A DNA stretch of 64,000 nucleotides from Olivibacter sp036959255 (lineage in GTDB: Bacteria; Bacteroidota; Bacteroidia; Sphingobacteriales; Sphingobacteriaceae), in the NCBI RefSeq assembly GCF_036959255.1, contig NZ_JAWMTI010000002.1, positions 496,001-560,000 of the forward strand, in the 5' to 3' direction. Positions 1 through 9,768 of the stretch are shown piece after piece. The position numbers were made by a program, and so were the translations under genes. The stretch's first letter is position 1; each line of letters starts with the position of its first letter. Below the pieces are notes generated by a model. It was given only the letters and a program-made list of their open reading frames with translations, made no database searches and was not told the origin of the DNA.

Positions 1-297
1 CTGCTGCTTTCTGCGCGTTTTTATCAACTTTTATTTCAAGAATTGCCTTTACTTATTGTCTTTAGAATAACTGATAAAAATTAATGAAAAATCGAGACAT
101 ATTGTGCAAGTCCATTCAGAAGATTTGTTTTTATTTGTCGCTGTCGTTTAGGCTGTTTGACTACCTATTCGAAACCAGTTAGGTCCTATAGAATCAGATT
201 TGGGGGCTCTTCTACACAAGGGACAATTAAACGGCGTTCTTTATATTGAAGCCAACATGGTATAATATTATTATTTCACCATTATAACGTCCAAATT
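1..297. other. Window-edge stretch, no gene assigned
   Basis: A + strand reading frame is open from base 1 to a stop at about 84 (27 codons). It could be the tail of a gene that starts outside the window, but it is too short to judge. The remainder is AT-rich and should hold the promoter of the GH43 gene; no convincing -33/-7 pair was found. Confidence 0.3.
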
Positions 298-1806
298 ATG
301 AAAAAAACCTTTATCCATTTATCTTGCTACTTATACCTTTTGCTCATTTATTCTTGTGAGAAAAACGTGAAGATGCTACCAAATTCCGAGACCATGGCTT
401 CTACGGATTACATAGTTGACGACACCTTTACAAATCCTTTAATACCGCGCGGTGCCGACCCGTGGGTTACACAAAAGAACGGTGTTTATTATTTCACGTA
501 TACGCAAGGCGGTAAATTAGTATTGTACAAAACCAATAATTTATCCGAGCTGGCATTGGCAAGCGCGCATGATGCCTGGATTCCTGAACCGGGAATGCCC
601 TACTCTAAAAATTTGTGGGCACCTGAACTACATGAAATTGATAATAAATGGTACTTATATTTTGCGGCCGATAATGGCCAGAACGCTAACCATCGTATGT
701 ATGTTGTGGAAAACAGCGCTGCTGATCCTACAGAAGGTGAATGGGTACTGAAGGGGAAAGTGGCTGATCCGGCAAATGAATGGGCAATCGATGGAACAGT
801 GCTCGAGTATAAGGGACAGCGCTATATGTTATGGTCAGGAGGTAATGCAGGCGCCGCCCCTCAACGCATCTATATTGCTAAAATGAGCAATCCGTGGACA
901 ATCAACAGTGAAAAGGTGGCGATTTCGAGTCCAATACATCCATGGGAAATGAATGGCAATGCGATTAATGAAGGTCCGCAGGTGCTAATAAATCCGAGTG
1001 GTCGAGTGCATGTGGTGTATTCGGCAAGTGGTTATTGGGTGGATACTTATTGCCTGGGTTTATTAAGTTTGAAAGCAGACGGCGATCCGATGAATCCGGA
1101 CGACTGGATAAAAGCACCCCAACCGGTATTTTCCATGAATGCCGAAAGCGGGGCCTATGGGCCCGGTCATAATGGTTTCTTCAAATCACCGGATGGTACA
1201 GAAGATTGGATTATCTATCATGCGCGAAGTTTACCAGGTGGCGGAGATGGAAATGGAAGGAACGCGCGCATCCAGCAATTTACGTGGAATGCAGATGGCA
1301 CACCTAATTTTGGCACACCTGTTAAAATTGGCGAGGCCATCAGAAAACCATCGGGTGAACCAATTCGAAATGTGTACCGTACCGATAACTGGTCTATAGC
1401 AGGTTTTAGCTCAGAAGAAGTGGTTAATAATCGCTTGGCTAGCAAACTGATCGACAATGATGTAAACTCGTACTGGATAACACGATACTCCAGTTCGCCA
1501 ACCAATTATCCCGATCACTGGATTTCCGTTGATATGAGTGAGTCGTTGGCAGTGGATGGCTTTATGCTTGCGCAGAAAAGTGGCGATCGGAAAATCAAGG
1601 AACTAGAAATTTTAATAAGTAATGACAATATTTCGTGGGAAAGTTTGGGAACTTTCGAATTAGCAAACGTAAATTTGGTAAAGCAGTATCTAAATTTAGA
1701 TGCACGACGTACATGCCGATACTTTAAGCTCGTGCCTTTATCGGGATATGACAGCCAACCACAACCTGGATTAGCCGAAGCAGGTGCGTACGTGAAAGCA
1801 AACTAA
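298..1806 (+). CDS. GH43-family glycoside hydrolase lipoprotein with C-terminal F5/8-type carbohydrate-binding domain
   Basis: Probable exported arabinan- or xylan-type exo-glycosidase. The first 20 residues form a signal peptide ending in a lipobox (LLLIYSCEK), so it is likely anchored at the cell surface or periplasmic face. Residues about 45-340 look like a five-bladed beta-propeller of GH43: RGADPWV carries the likely catalytic base Asp, AIDGTVL the pKa-modulating Asp and NEGP the acid Glu. Residues about 360-500 resemble a discoidin (F5/8 type C, CBM32-like) domain with NRLASKLIDND and YFKLVPLSG. The sulfatase gene follows after 20 bases, so the two are probably co-transcribed and act on a sulfated or substituted glycan. 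The exact linkage specificity cannot be read from sequence. Confidence 0.85.
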   Translation: MKKTFIHLSCYLYLLLIYSCEKNVKMLPNSETMASTDYIVDDTFTNPLIPRGADPWVTQKNGVYYFTYTQGGKLVLYKTNNLSELALASAHDAWIPEPGMPYSKNLWAPELHEIDNKWYLYFAADNGQNANHRMYVVENSAADPTEGEWVLKGKVADPANEWAIDGTVLEYKGQRYMLWSGGNAGAAPQRIYIAKMSNPWTINSEKVAISSPIHPWEMNGNAINEGPQVLINPSGRVHVVYSASGYWVDTYCLGLLSLKADGDPMNPDDWIKAPQPVFSMNAESGAYGPGHNGFFKSPDGTEDWIIYHARSLPGGGDGNGRNARIQQFTWNADGTPNFGTPVKIGEAIRKPSGEPIRNVYRTDNWSIAGFSSEEVVNNRLASKLIDNDVNSYWITRYSSSPTNYPDHWISVDMSESLAVDGFMLAQKSGDRKIKELEILISNDNISWESLGTFELANVNLVKQYLNLDARRTCRYFKLVPLSGYDSQPQPGLAEAGAYVKAN

Positions 1807-1826
1807 AAAAGCGACTGCAGCAAATT

Positions 1827-3218
1827 ATGTTAAACAGGAAAATGAAACTATCTTTTAAGCTTATAAGTCTTTTATGCCTGCTAATACAGATGCGGAGCTC
1901 CTACGGTCAAGAGAAACCGAACATTATCGTCATTCTTACAGATGATATGGGCTTCAGTGATATCGGGACCTTCGGTGGAAAGTTTGTTCCTACGCCGCAT
2001 CTGGATCGCTTGGCTAAGGAAGGAACCAAATATACGCAGTATTATAGTGCAGCTCCTATTTGCAGTCCTTCTCGTACCAGCATTCTTACGGGCATGTTTC
2101 CGGCCGAATGGAATTTCACAACTTTCCTAAATGATCGACGAAGCAATGCCCGTGCAGAGCAAGCAAACTATTTAAATGTTAATGCGCCATCTCTTGCTAA
2201 AATCCTTAAGGCAGCAGGATATACTACGGGACATTTTGGGAAATGGCATATGGGGGGTGGCCGTGATATAAAGAATGCGCCCGGCTTTACAAAATATGGT
2301 TTTGATGAACATGCCAGTACGTATGAAAGTCCGGATCCTGACCCGGCTTTGACTGCAAAAGACTGGATTTGGTCGGATGAGGATAGTGTAAAACGTTGGG
2401 ATCGGACGGCATACTTTGTCGATAAAACACTCGACTTTCTTCGCCGTCATAAAGGTGCTCCCTGTTTCGTAAACCTCTGGCCAGACGACATGCACACACC
2501 TTGGGTTCCAGAAGAAAACCGTCGGCAATCCGGCAAATTCCCCATGAGCCCCGAAGAGGAAAAGGCCTTCAAATTGGTATTAACCGAATTTGACAAACAA
2601 ATGGGCAGGTTATTTGATGGCTTAAACGAGTTGGGTATTACGGAAAATACCTTAGTGATTTTCACCAGTGATAACGGTCCGCTTCCAAGCTTTAAAGGCA
2701 GTCGCGCCAATGGACTGCGAGGCACAAAACTTTCCCTTTACGAAGGTGGTATCCGCATGCCCTTTATTGTACGTTGGCCTGGACATACACCTGCCGGGCA
2801 GATTGACAGTGTATCCGTTTTGAATTCTACGGACCTATTCCCTACCTTGGCCAATATAGCCACCGCTCCATTACCTGCAAACTATAAAGGTGATGGTGAA
2901 GATAGGACAATGGTGCTGACAGGGACACCTGCACCGAGAAACAAAGACATGTATTGGGAATACGGCAGAAACGACTATGCCTTTAACTACCCGAAGGGGC
3001 GGGACAGAAGTCCAAATTTGGCCATTCGATCGGGAAAATGGAAGCTACTAGTGGATTATCAGCGTAGCAATGTAGAATTATACGATATGGTGAATGATAA
3101 ATATGAAACCAACAATGTTGCTGCTTCATATCCCGAAGTGGTAACAGACTTGAAGGCGAAAGTCATCACCTGGCGAGCATATTTACCGGACTTGACTGCT
3201 GATCGTACAAACCCCTGA
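1827..3218 (+). CDS. Exported type I sulfatase
   Basis: Arylsulfatase-type enzyme that hydrolyses sulfate esters. A signal peptide occupies residues 1-27 (cleavage near SYG-QE). The metal site begins with ILTDDMGFSD. The CxPSR signature is present as CSPSRTSILTG, with Cys79 as the residue converted to formylglycine; this is the Cys type that needs an FGE or anSME maturase, none of which is in the window. GHFGKWHMGG and IFTSDNGP are the usual later active-site motifs. At 463 residues it has typical length. It lies 20 bases after the GH43 gene and before a strong terminator, so the pair forms a small operon. Loss of the sulfate probably exposes sugar to the GH43 enzyme; that is inference. Confidence 0.9.
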   Translation: MLNRKMKLSFKLISLLCLLIQMRSSYGQEKPNIIVILTDDMGFSDIGTFGGKFVPTPHLDRLAKEGTKYTQYYSAAPICSPSRTSILTGMFPAEWNFTTFLNDRRSNARAEQANYLNVNAPSLAKILKAAGYTTGHFGKWHMGGGRDIKNAPGFTKYGFDEHASTYESPDPDPALTAKDWIWSDEDSVKRWDRTAYFVDKTLDFLRRHKGAPCFVNLWPDDMHTPWVPEENRRQSGKFPMSPEEEKAFKLVLTEFDKQMGRLFDGLNELGITENTLVIFTSDNGPLPSFKGSRANGLRGTKLSLYEGGIRMPFIVRWPGHTPAGQIDSVSVLNSTDLFPTLANIATAPLPANYKGDGEDRTMVLTGTPAPRNKDMYWEYGRNDYAFNYPKGRDRSPNLAIRSGKWKLLVDYQRSNVELYDMVNDKYETNNVAASYPEVVTDLKAKVITWRAYLPDLTADRTNP

Positions 3219-3255
3219 TAGAAGGTATATTGAATCTTTTTTAAGAATCTCCTGA

Positions 3256-3281
3256 CCGCTACGCTTTGTAGCGGTTTTTTT
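3256..3281 (+). terminator. Intrinsic terminator after the GH43-sulfatase operon
   Basis: A 7-bp stem (CCGCTAC/GTAGCGG) with a 5-base loop is followed by seven T. It starts 38 bases after the sulfatase stop. Confidence 0.85.
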
Positions 3282-3405
3282 ATTAGATAAGCAAGTCGCA
3301 AATTTAATTATAGAATGGAATTGAGAAGTTCATTCACCTATACAATTACAAGCTAAATTTTCAGCAAGAAATTTATTTTCCTTCCTTTGTCTTTTATTCT
3401 TAGAA

Positions 3406-4272
3406 ATGCGAAACAGATTTATAATGCGCTATCAGTCACGAGGGAGATTACAGTTCAACGTTTTTTTATGGTTTTTAATTGCGTTATATCCGTCCCTTAG
3501 CAAAGCGCAACTCATTGAGCGTGACAGTGCGTTCCTTTCATCTCAGGCAATAATCGGACAACCGGGTTTTTCTATACATCGTGATAATTATTTCATTACG
3601 GGTATACCGATGAATCAGCGGCCGTCAAAAGATAATTCGGACGTTAAATATCAGATTAGTTTTAAGCAACGCCTGCGCAAAACACCGCTTCCCGGCGGCT
3701 TATTTCCCTACCTCACCTACTCACAAAAAGCCTTTTGGGATATATACCGCGATTCCAAACCTTTTGACGAAATTAATTTTAATCCGGGCTTCGCGCTGGT
3801 ACGTCCATTTTTTTTAAAAGGCCACCGTCTAGCCTATGCGACCCTATCTTTAGAACACGAATCGAATGGACGGGATTCGATTTACTCGCGTAGTTGGAAT
3901 TTCATGGCTTTCTCCTTAAGATCTCAACTCGATGAGCGCTGGATTGTGGGGCTTCGGTTTTGGTTGCCCATGTCTTACAAAGATGATAATCCTGATTTGA
4001 TGGACTACGTCGGTTATGCCGAAGCTAATGCGACGTATCGCATCAAACCCGACAAATGGTCGATCGATATAACAGCAAAAAAAGGCAAAGGGTGGAATCG
4101 AAGAGGATCGATTCAAGCACAATTGAATTGGCGGCCCTTCAAAGATGAAAACCAGTACCTCATGCTGCAATGGTTTCAAGGCTATGGTGAAAGTTTGATC
4201 GATTACCGTGAACATACCAGTATGCTCCGAATTGGATTTATGCTGAAAGCAACTTCATTGGGGATTTATTAG
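3406..4272 (+). CDS. pldA: Outer-membrane phospholipase A (OMPLA/PldA family)
   Basis: Predicted outer-membrane beta-barrel phospholipase A1. A signal peptide ends near SLSKAQ (residue 35). The barrel contains the OMPLA catalytic box HESNGR, with His151 and Ser153 as the probable catalytic pair and a following RSWN, as in PldA. The N-terminal stretch SQAIIGQPGFSIHRDNYF and strands such as YLMLQWFQGYGESLIDY and a final RIGFML fit a 12-strand barrel. Length (288 residues) matches the family. It stands alone between a terminator and a convergent AsmA-like gene. Family members act on surface phospholipids when outer-membrane asymmetry is lost; that role is assumed here. Confidence 0.82.
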   Translation: MRNRFIMRYQSRGRLQFNVFLWFLIALYPSLSKAQLIERDSAFLSSQAIIGQPGFSIHRDNYFITGIPMNQRPSKDNSDVKYQISFKQRLRKTPLPGGLFPYLTYSQKAFWDIYRDSKPFDEINFNPGFALVRPFFLKGHRLAYATLSLEHESNGRDSIYSRSWNFMAFSLRSQLDERWIVGLRFWLPMSYKDDNPDLMDYVGYAEANATYRIKPDKWSIDITAKKGKGWNRRGSIQAQLNWRPFKDENQYLMLQWFQGYGESLIDYREHTSMLRIGFMLKATSLGIY

Positions 4273-4335
4273 GTTCATTTGTGCTTTAAGTATTTTTTTA
4301 ACCATTTATAATGGCTCTTTTTTAGGGTTCTTTTC

Positions 4336-7296
4336 TTATTCAAAATTGATCAGTTTTAAAACTGCATTTCTTTTTCGGATGATGGTACTATCCGCTTTTT
4401 TTGCTAAACGTTCTTTATCGGTAAAGTAATACTTATAGCGTGCTTTTGTCAGATTAATATTATAGTCGGGAATTATACCTTTTACATCAACGCCCATTTT
4501 AAAAGGAACGGGTGATTTCAGGACCGAGATATGATAATCATAAGAAAGATCGATATTTTGTATACCACCTACCGCCAAGCGATAACGATCAATTTCAACC
4601 AAGGCCGGTAAGATCTCTAAATGACGATCCTTAATCAACATTTCGACATTCAATGAATCAATATAAGTGCTGTCCCGCTCTTTAAATTTGAAGGTTTTGG
4701 CTAATGCTCGAAATGCTTCATTATCTTGCACCGCAAGATGGGTGGCCCGTAAGGCAGCAACACTTCTTACCGAAGCGATATCGACTTCCATATCCTTATT
4801 CAGGTTAGCCGAACCTTTAATACTAAAATCGGCATTGCCTTCAAGCGCCCGGATAACCGGAAAAAGTGTATCCAGGGCAGGTGCGAATTCCTTTAACTGA
4901 TTCATTTTCATTTTGCGTACATCAATTACATATTGCACCTTAGCCTGACCATTTTCCATTGGCTTATAGCGCAATTTGGTTTGGAGTAAGGCTTCCCCTG
5001 ACTTTAAACTGAAATCATGTAGATTTAATTGACCGTTGTCTACCCGTGCTTGCCCCCTCAGATTATTTAACAGCAAGGAGCCCATTTTTACCCGATCAAT
5101 AAACGAGTTAAACGTAAAATTAATATGCTTCGGTAATGTAAAACCCGTAGAATCTCCAGTAGCTGGAATGACAGGTGGTGCAGCAGCTAAGGGGGTAGCC
5201 GCCATACGTTCGATAACACCTGTTTTTGCCGTTTCAGATGCCATGACTCCCATTAATTCATCGATATCTAAATAACGTGCATGTAAGTTCAAATCGGCAT
5301 ATAATAACGTATCTCGTTTATCAACCGGAAAAATGTTTCTCACCTCTCCGTCGAGTTTCATCTTGAAGTTACCAAGGGTTACAAAAGCATTGTTTAAATG
5401 AATAGCATGTCCTTTTACCGTAATGAGGGAGCGATTGACCGAAAGTGGCATTCCGATATGCGGTATGCTGGCTTTGAGTTTTGAGAATCTAAAAGAACCA
5501 ATAGGCTCCCATCGCTTCGTTTGATCTTTCTCCACATCAAACTGATAAGATCCCTTATCGATAATGAATTCCGTTTGCCCGTAGTGAACAGCAAGGTTTT
5601 GCGCATCGAATGCGGTAACAATATGCGGTGAGCGTGGCACTTTTCCAGGGCCAACTGCCGCACTTATTGAAGCTTTCTCGATGTGTGCACTGACACTATC
5701 TGCAGACTGATAATGAAAAGCCTCTACATTAATTTTCCCATTTAAAGGTAATCGTTTATCGCCTTTCTGCGGCCTGGCAAGTTCCGTATAAAGCTTTTTC
5801 ATAGAAAGCCTGTGTTTCTGCCCGTATTGCAGGGTAAGTTCATCGATCGCTAACTGTCCCAATAGCCCATCCCCACCGTCTCTTTTTAAATTCAAAGCCG
5901 TATACGGTGTGTGAAAGATCAGCTCCTCTGCATCTACTTTTATGTGTAAGTTACTAAGTTTACCGTCACCATAGAGCGATAGGCCTCTATAATCAAATCC
6001 GGAATCGACTCTATAGGCAACCTTACCTTCAAAGTTCAACGCAGCTTCTCCACCGATTTGGATCCCTTCAGCAACGGGAAAGGTGGATCCGATTTTGGTC
6101 AGATCGACTTTTGCTTGAATATCGGGTTCAATTTGAGGATTATCGAGTAAATTTTGAACTAAAATACTTCCTTTTAGATTTATACCTGTTCCTTTCAGCA
6201 TCATTTTATTCACACGAATCGCAGAACGCTCACGCTGATTAAAGTCTAACAAGCTTTCCATATCAGCTTCCAATGCCGTAATCTGACCTGGGAATTTTTT
6301 ATAATGTAAAGAGCCCTCGTGGATCTTTAATTGCGCTCGGGAGACAGGTAGTAGACCTTCGCCATATATACCGTCTGCACGCAGTACTAAATCGATCCTG
6401 CCCCCAACACGAACATCGGTCGTTTTCAGGTATTTTTTAGGAAGCATTTTCCACAGGTTCGCCAATGAAGGTACTTGCATCCGTGCTTGTAATGAAACCT
6501 CTAACGCTCTTTTACCTTTTAACGCTTTAAACGCTCCATCTAATAGAAAATCTATATCATTCAATTTTAAACGCCCATTTGCAAAACTTAACTTTCGGTT
6601 CTTTTTATCAAGCTTCAACTCGGTTTCTAAAAGGCTATTCAATTGCTTGATAAAAATAAAGCCGTCTTTCTTTATGGCGAGCTGTTTACTATCTGCATGT
6701 AGTTTTAGCAATAAGTAATCTTCGTTATAGACAAATCCAATTTTGAGGGCCAAATGAGGAATTCGGTAATCTAGTTTAGCGCCTTTATCTTCGTAATGTA
6801 AAGTTGCATCTTCAATACGAAGTGACTTGAGGCGGATCGATTTGATGCTTGCTTCGTTATCTGTTGTATCTATAACGGAAGTTGTATCCTTTTTTAAAAT
6901 ATCATAGTTTGCTTTGCCTTGTTGATCCATTATCAAATGCAAGCGAGGTTTACGTAAAGTAATCTGCTCCATATCCATCTCATTTCGTAGGAGCAACTTC
7001 GTCATATTCACCGAACCGCGGAAATCACTAAATGTGGCCAAAGTATCCCGCTTGTTTTTTGAAAGAATATATCCTTCGTGTAAGCGAGCGCCGAAGTGTG
7101 GAAATGAAGAAAAAAATGTCAATTCAATTTTTTCACAAACAACCTGTCCATCCAATTGCTGGTTGATCATTTGAAGCGTCATGGGGGTAATTTTCTCCGG
7201 TGTAAAGAGAAAATTGATCACAATGGTTATCCCGAATAAGATAAGGACACAGACGACACTCCCAATAATGAGAATCTTCCTAAAGATTTTTGGCAT
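4336..7296 (-). CDS. Large AsmA-like inner-membrane/periplasmic protein
   Basis: Roughly 986 residues with one N-terminal membrane anchor (RKILIIGSVVCVLILFGITI) followed by a long, repetitive beta-rich periplasmic region typical of AsmA/TamB-like proteins. These proteins are thought to form grooves that carry lipids to the outer membrane. The start at MPKIFRK directly before the membrane segment is preferred over a Met 16 codons upstream (base 7344). A Pro/Ala-rich linker near residue 720 splits the protein, and the C-terminal part (SLKSGEALLQTKLRYKPM through LIKDRHLEILPALVEIDRY) is the AsmA_2-like domain usual in Bacteroidota. It is monocistronic and convergent with the phospholipase gene. 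A shared role in envelope lipid balance is plausible but unproven. Confidence 0.75.
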   Translation of the reverse strand: MPKIFRKILIIGSVVCVLILFGITIVINFLFTPEKITPMTLQMINQQLDGQVVCEKIELTFFSSFPHFGARLHEGYILSKNKRDTLATFSDFRGSVNMTKLLLRNEMDMEQITLRKPRLHLIMDQQGKANYDILKKDTTSVIDTTDNEASIKSIRLKSLRIEDATLHYEDKGAKLDYRIPHLALKIGFVYNEDYLLLKLHADSKQLAIKKDGFIFIKQLNSLLETELKLDKKNRKLSFANGRLKLNDIDFLLDGAFKALKGKRALEVSLQARMQVPSLANLWKMLPKKYLKTTDVRVGGRIDLVLRADGIYGEGLLPVSRAQLKIHEGSLHYKKFPGQITALEADMESLLDFNQRERSAIRVNKMMLKGTGINLKGSILVQNLLDNPQIEPDIQAKVDLTKIGSTFPVAEGIQIGGEAALNFEGKVAYRVDSGFDYRGLSLYGDGKLSNLHIKVDAEELIFHTPYTALNLKRDGGDGLLGQLAIDELTLQYGQKHRLSMKKLYTELARPQKGDKRLPLNGKINVEAFHYQSADSVSAHIEKASISAAVGPGKVPRSPHIVTAFDAQNLAVHYGQTEFIIDKGSYQFDVEKDQTKRWEPIGSFRFSKLKASIPHIGMPLSVNRSLITVKGHAIHLNNAFVTLGNFKMKLDGEVRNIFPVDKRDTLLYADLNLHARYLDIDELMGVMASETAKTGVIERMAATPLAAAPPVIPATGDSTGFTLPKHINFTFNSFIDRVKMGSLLLNNLRGQARVDNGQLNLHDFSLKSGEALLQTKLRYKPMENGQAKVQYVIDVRKMKMNQLKEFAPALDTLFPVIRALEGNADFSIKGSANLNKDMEVDIASVRSVAALRATHLAVQDNEAFRALAKTFKFKERDSTYIDSLNVEMLIKDRHLEILPALVEIDRYRLAVGGIQNIDLSYDYHISVLKSPVPFKMGVDVKGIIPDYNINLTKARYKYYFTDKERLAKKADSTIIRKRNAVLKLINFE

Positions 7297-7576
7297 ATAT
7301 ACTTTATTTCCTGTTTCATAAAAAGATAGAAAATCGATAATCAAAATGAATCGCTCTACTTTTTCTAAGCTACCATCTGTTCGGAAAGACTTTTTTTCAA
7401 CAGATGTTTCAGCACTGCAAACAGCTAAACAGGCCTTTGTATTTCGCCCTCAAATTTAGTACAATTTTCACTATTATTACTTACTTTACCGAATGACTAG
7501 CTAAGTCGTTGTCTTTTCTTCAATCGTTATGCCAAGAATTTCCTTTAATGAGTCAGTAAATATACACTCCGTAATA

Positions 7577-8941
7577 TTATTGTAGCCATTTCCATCGTTT
7601 GGCCCAATCAATCAGTACTTGATTTCGCCATCTTAAAACGGTTTTTGCTCCTTGTTCCCCCTCGTTGAAAAGATTGAGATTGGCCTTGTCGGTATACCAA
7701 TTTGCGCCAAGATTATAATCATCAGCATCCTTCTCACCGGGCCAAGTATTATTTACAACGAACCGACCCTGCTGTTCTTCAAATCCCGGGATCGATGATG
7801 TGATTTTATAGCTCAATGTTTCTGCTAGTTTCGGGCAATACCTAATGGCATATTCTCCATCTCCCAAATAAAATCCGTCCCATTTTTGTTCCCCTATTTT
7901 TGCTTGAACTGTCATGGTAAAACAAGCCGAATCGGAAGGAATCGTTATTTTAGGTCCCTTCAATCGAAATTCCAGCAATGAATATACGTTCACGGTATCT
8001 ACCAACGTTGTATTGCGTTTATAGATGACTCGGGAGCTGTGGTTTAATTTTTCAAAACTACCTCCCCAACTTTCTTTAAAAGGATCATCCGGGTTACCGT
8101 CCATCATGTATAATAAGGACGGTGTATCGCCCATTTTGATTACGCCCTTGTAATAATGTTTGAAATCGCCACCCAAATATCCTGCTTGACGGATAAATTG
8201 GCGATAATAATTTTTATTAGTCAGACTATCTGGCGCATCGCTATCGGAAAAAAAACCATTGTACGAGCCGTTGCACTCAATAAACCAAAGATCGGGAAAG
8301 TTTTCAACGAGATAAGCATAACTATTAGCACTCCATTTTTTGTTTGGCCCTCCGATCCAATAAACTTTTATATGGTGCTGAATTTCAGGCGCGTCATGCA
8401 ATGCTTGAGCCAGATCTTCCAAACCTCCCCAAACCAATACCCAAAGCGCCTCTTTGCGCTGCTTTTTAGCACACTTTATAATCCATTCGGAACCTTCGGT
8501 CGGACTGGCAAAACCAGCGAAGGGGGCAGCACCATGCCGCCCCTGTTTGCATATGGATCGAAGTAGTTTGGCCGGCGGGTATCCACTTTGAAATTTTTCC
8601 AACCTGGGTAAATCCTTTTCATATAGATCGATCATCTTTAAAATATCCCTTATTGTTCCGTTTCCATAAGAAGGCGAAGAGATGAGTCCTTCTGTTTCGA
8701 ACAAGTGACTATACATAAGGAAATGAGCCATCGACTGATTATCATCCGGATCTGTCCCCCCGATATGGGTACTGATCAAAATGCGTGGTTTTGCAGGTAC
8801 GGGTTGCTGACTCATTGCTATGAATGATAGCAGCATAAAAAAGAGTATAAGCAATAGATTGATGGTTGCTATCCGTTTTTGGATCTTCAAATAACCGTAG
8901 AACGAGTAAAAGCGAAATACCGAGTGAGCTAATCTTTTCAT
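7577..8941 (-). CDS. Exported DUF1593 protein (nucleoside-hydrolase-like fold)
   Basis: Residues 1-44 form a signal sequence ending near FIAMSQQ. The N-terminal domain starts with ISTHIGGTDPDDNQSMAHFL, the Asp-rich loop of the inosine-uridine nucleoside hydrolase fold that defines DUF1593, and continues through WVLVWGGLEDLAQAL and WFIECNGSYNGFF. A second beta-rich domain covers about residues 310-454. DUF1593 proteins are often found in polysaccharide utilization loci, and their substrate is not established. The gene lies 51 bases downstream of a truncated susD, which suggests it was once the last gene of a SusCD locus whose front part is gone. Confidence 0.8.
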   Translation of the reverse strand: MKRLAHSVFRFYSFYGYLKIQKRIATINLLLILFFMLLSFIAMSQQPVPAKPRILISTHIGGTDPDDNQSMAHFLMYSHLFETEGLISSPSYGNGTIRDILKMIDLYEKDLPRLEKFQSGYPPAKLLRSICKQGRHGAAPFAGFASPTEGSEWIIKCAKKQRKEALWVLVWGGLEDLAQALHDAPEIQHHIKVYWIGGPNKKWSANSYAYLVENFPDLWFIECNGSYNGFFSDSDAPDSLTNKNYYRQFIRQAGYLGGDFKHYYKGVIKMGDTPSLLYMMDGNPDDPFKESWGGSFEKLNHSSRVIYKRNTTLVDTVNVYSLLEFRLKGPKITIPSDSACFTMTVQAKIGEQKWDGFYLGDGEYAIRYCPKLAETLSYKITSSIPGFEEQQGRFVVNNTWPGEKDADDYNLGANWYTDKANLNLFNEGEQGAKTVLRWRNQVLIDWAKRWKWLQ

Positions 8942-8992
8942 CTATTTATTTCTTTTGATTTATCCTAACAAAAATTCAGCATTTGTCATTTT

Positions 8993-9279
8993 TTAATAAC
9001 CGTTGTTACCAAAATCCGCGGCATTGGCAATCGCATCTAGAAACGATTGGGGAATAGGTCTCACTTGATGCTTTCCCTCATCAAAATAGGTGGCTGCAAT
9101 TGGATTGGTTTGCTCCAAGTAGTTTTTGGTTAATTTACCCATACGCTTTAGGTCCACCCACCTTGTGTGTTCACCGGTAAGCTCTCTCGCTCTTTCGGCT
9201 AGTATAAAATCCAAATTGACATCGCCCGGTGAGACGACCATTTCATCTTCGCGTGCACTTTTCGCCGCTCGTCTCCTTA
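8993..9279 (-). pseudogene. 3' fragment of a susD/ragB-type gene
   Basis: The last ~95 residues match the SusD C-terminus: RRRAAKSAREDEM, VSPGDVNLDFILAERARELT, HTRWVDLKRMGKL, and the closing VRPIPQSFLDAIANA then FGNNGY. SusD proteins are ~500-residue surface glycan-binding lipoproteins, so more than 80% is missing, including the signal peptide. The reading frame continues upstream out of frame with the ECF sigma fragment that abuts it. There is no partner SusC gene. This is a decayed remnant, probably not translated as a functional protein. Confidence 0.8.
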
Positions 9280-9446
9280 AGGTATTCCCATAATACGGTG
9301 AAAGTTTCAGAAACGATCTCCTCTGCTGCCGACATATCATTCAGAAACTTATTGGCAAAAAAAATCAACTTTGGGTACTGGTTCTTAAATAAGTCTTCAA
9401 AACTTACTTGATATTCCACGGTACGAATTATGCTTCCCTTGTTCAT
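9280..9446 (-). pseudogene. 5' fragment of an ECF sigma factor gene
   Basis: The first 56 codons encode sigma region 2.1-2.2 of a PUL-type ECF sigma factor: FEDLFKNQYPKLIFFANKF, then AAEEIVSETFTVLWEYL. Homology stops at about base 9281, exactly where susD homology begins in another frame; the sigma frame then ends in 11 unrelated residues. Regions 3 and 4 are absent, so it cannot recognise a -35 element. The gene order sigma, anti-sigma, susC, susD is normal in Bacteroidota, so one deletion can explain the join. Confidence 0.78.
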
Positions 9447-9768
9447 TTATTCAGTGACGTTGGTTATAATTGGGTTCAATATCAATGTATCTGAAAAAAA
9501 ACCTTATTCGGCAAGACGTGTTCTTTACCAATACAATTCACTAAGTTAGGCTACTGATATAGATCGTTTGTATATGATCCTTCCAATAAATTGTGATATT
9601 TTATCATTTTTCAATTCAGCTAACCTTATAGCGGTTAAAGCTAGCCAAACGACCAAGCGTCTTTTTGCAGTTTATTGCTAGCATTAACGGTTTTTGTATG
9701 AAAAATAAGGTTGTTGAAAATAGCTGGAGACGGCGAGATTGACCCGACCAGCGATTACAGATTGTCAT
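9447..9768. other. Intergenic, no gene
   Basis: A 322-base stretch between the start of the sigma fragment and the end of the SDR gene. It presumably holds the old sigma promoter. I see no ORF with coding character, strong hairpin or repeat. Confidence 0.5.
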
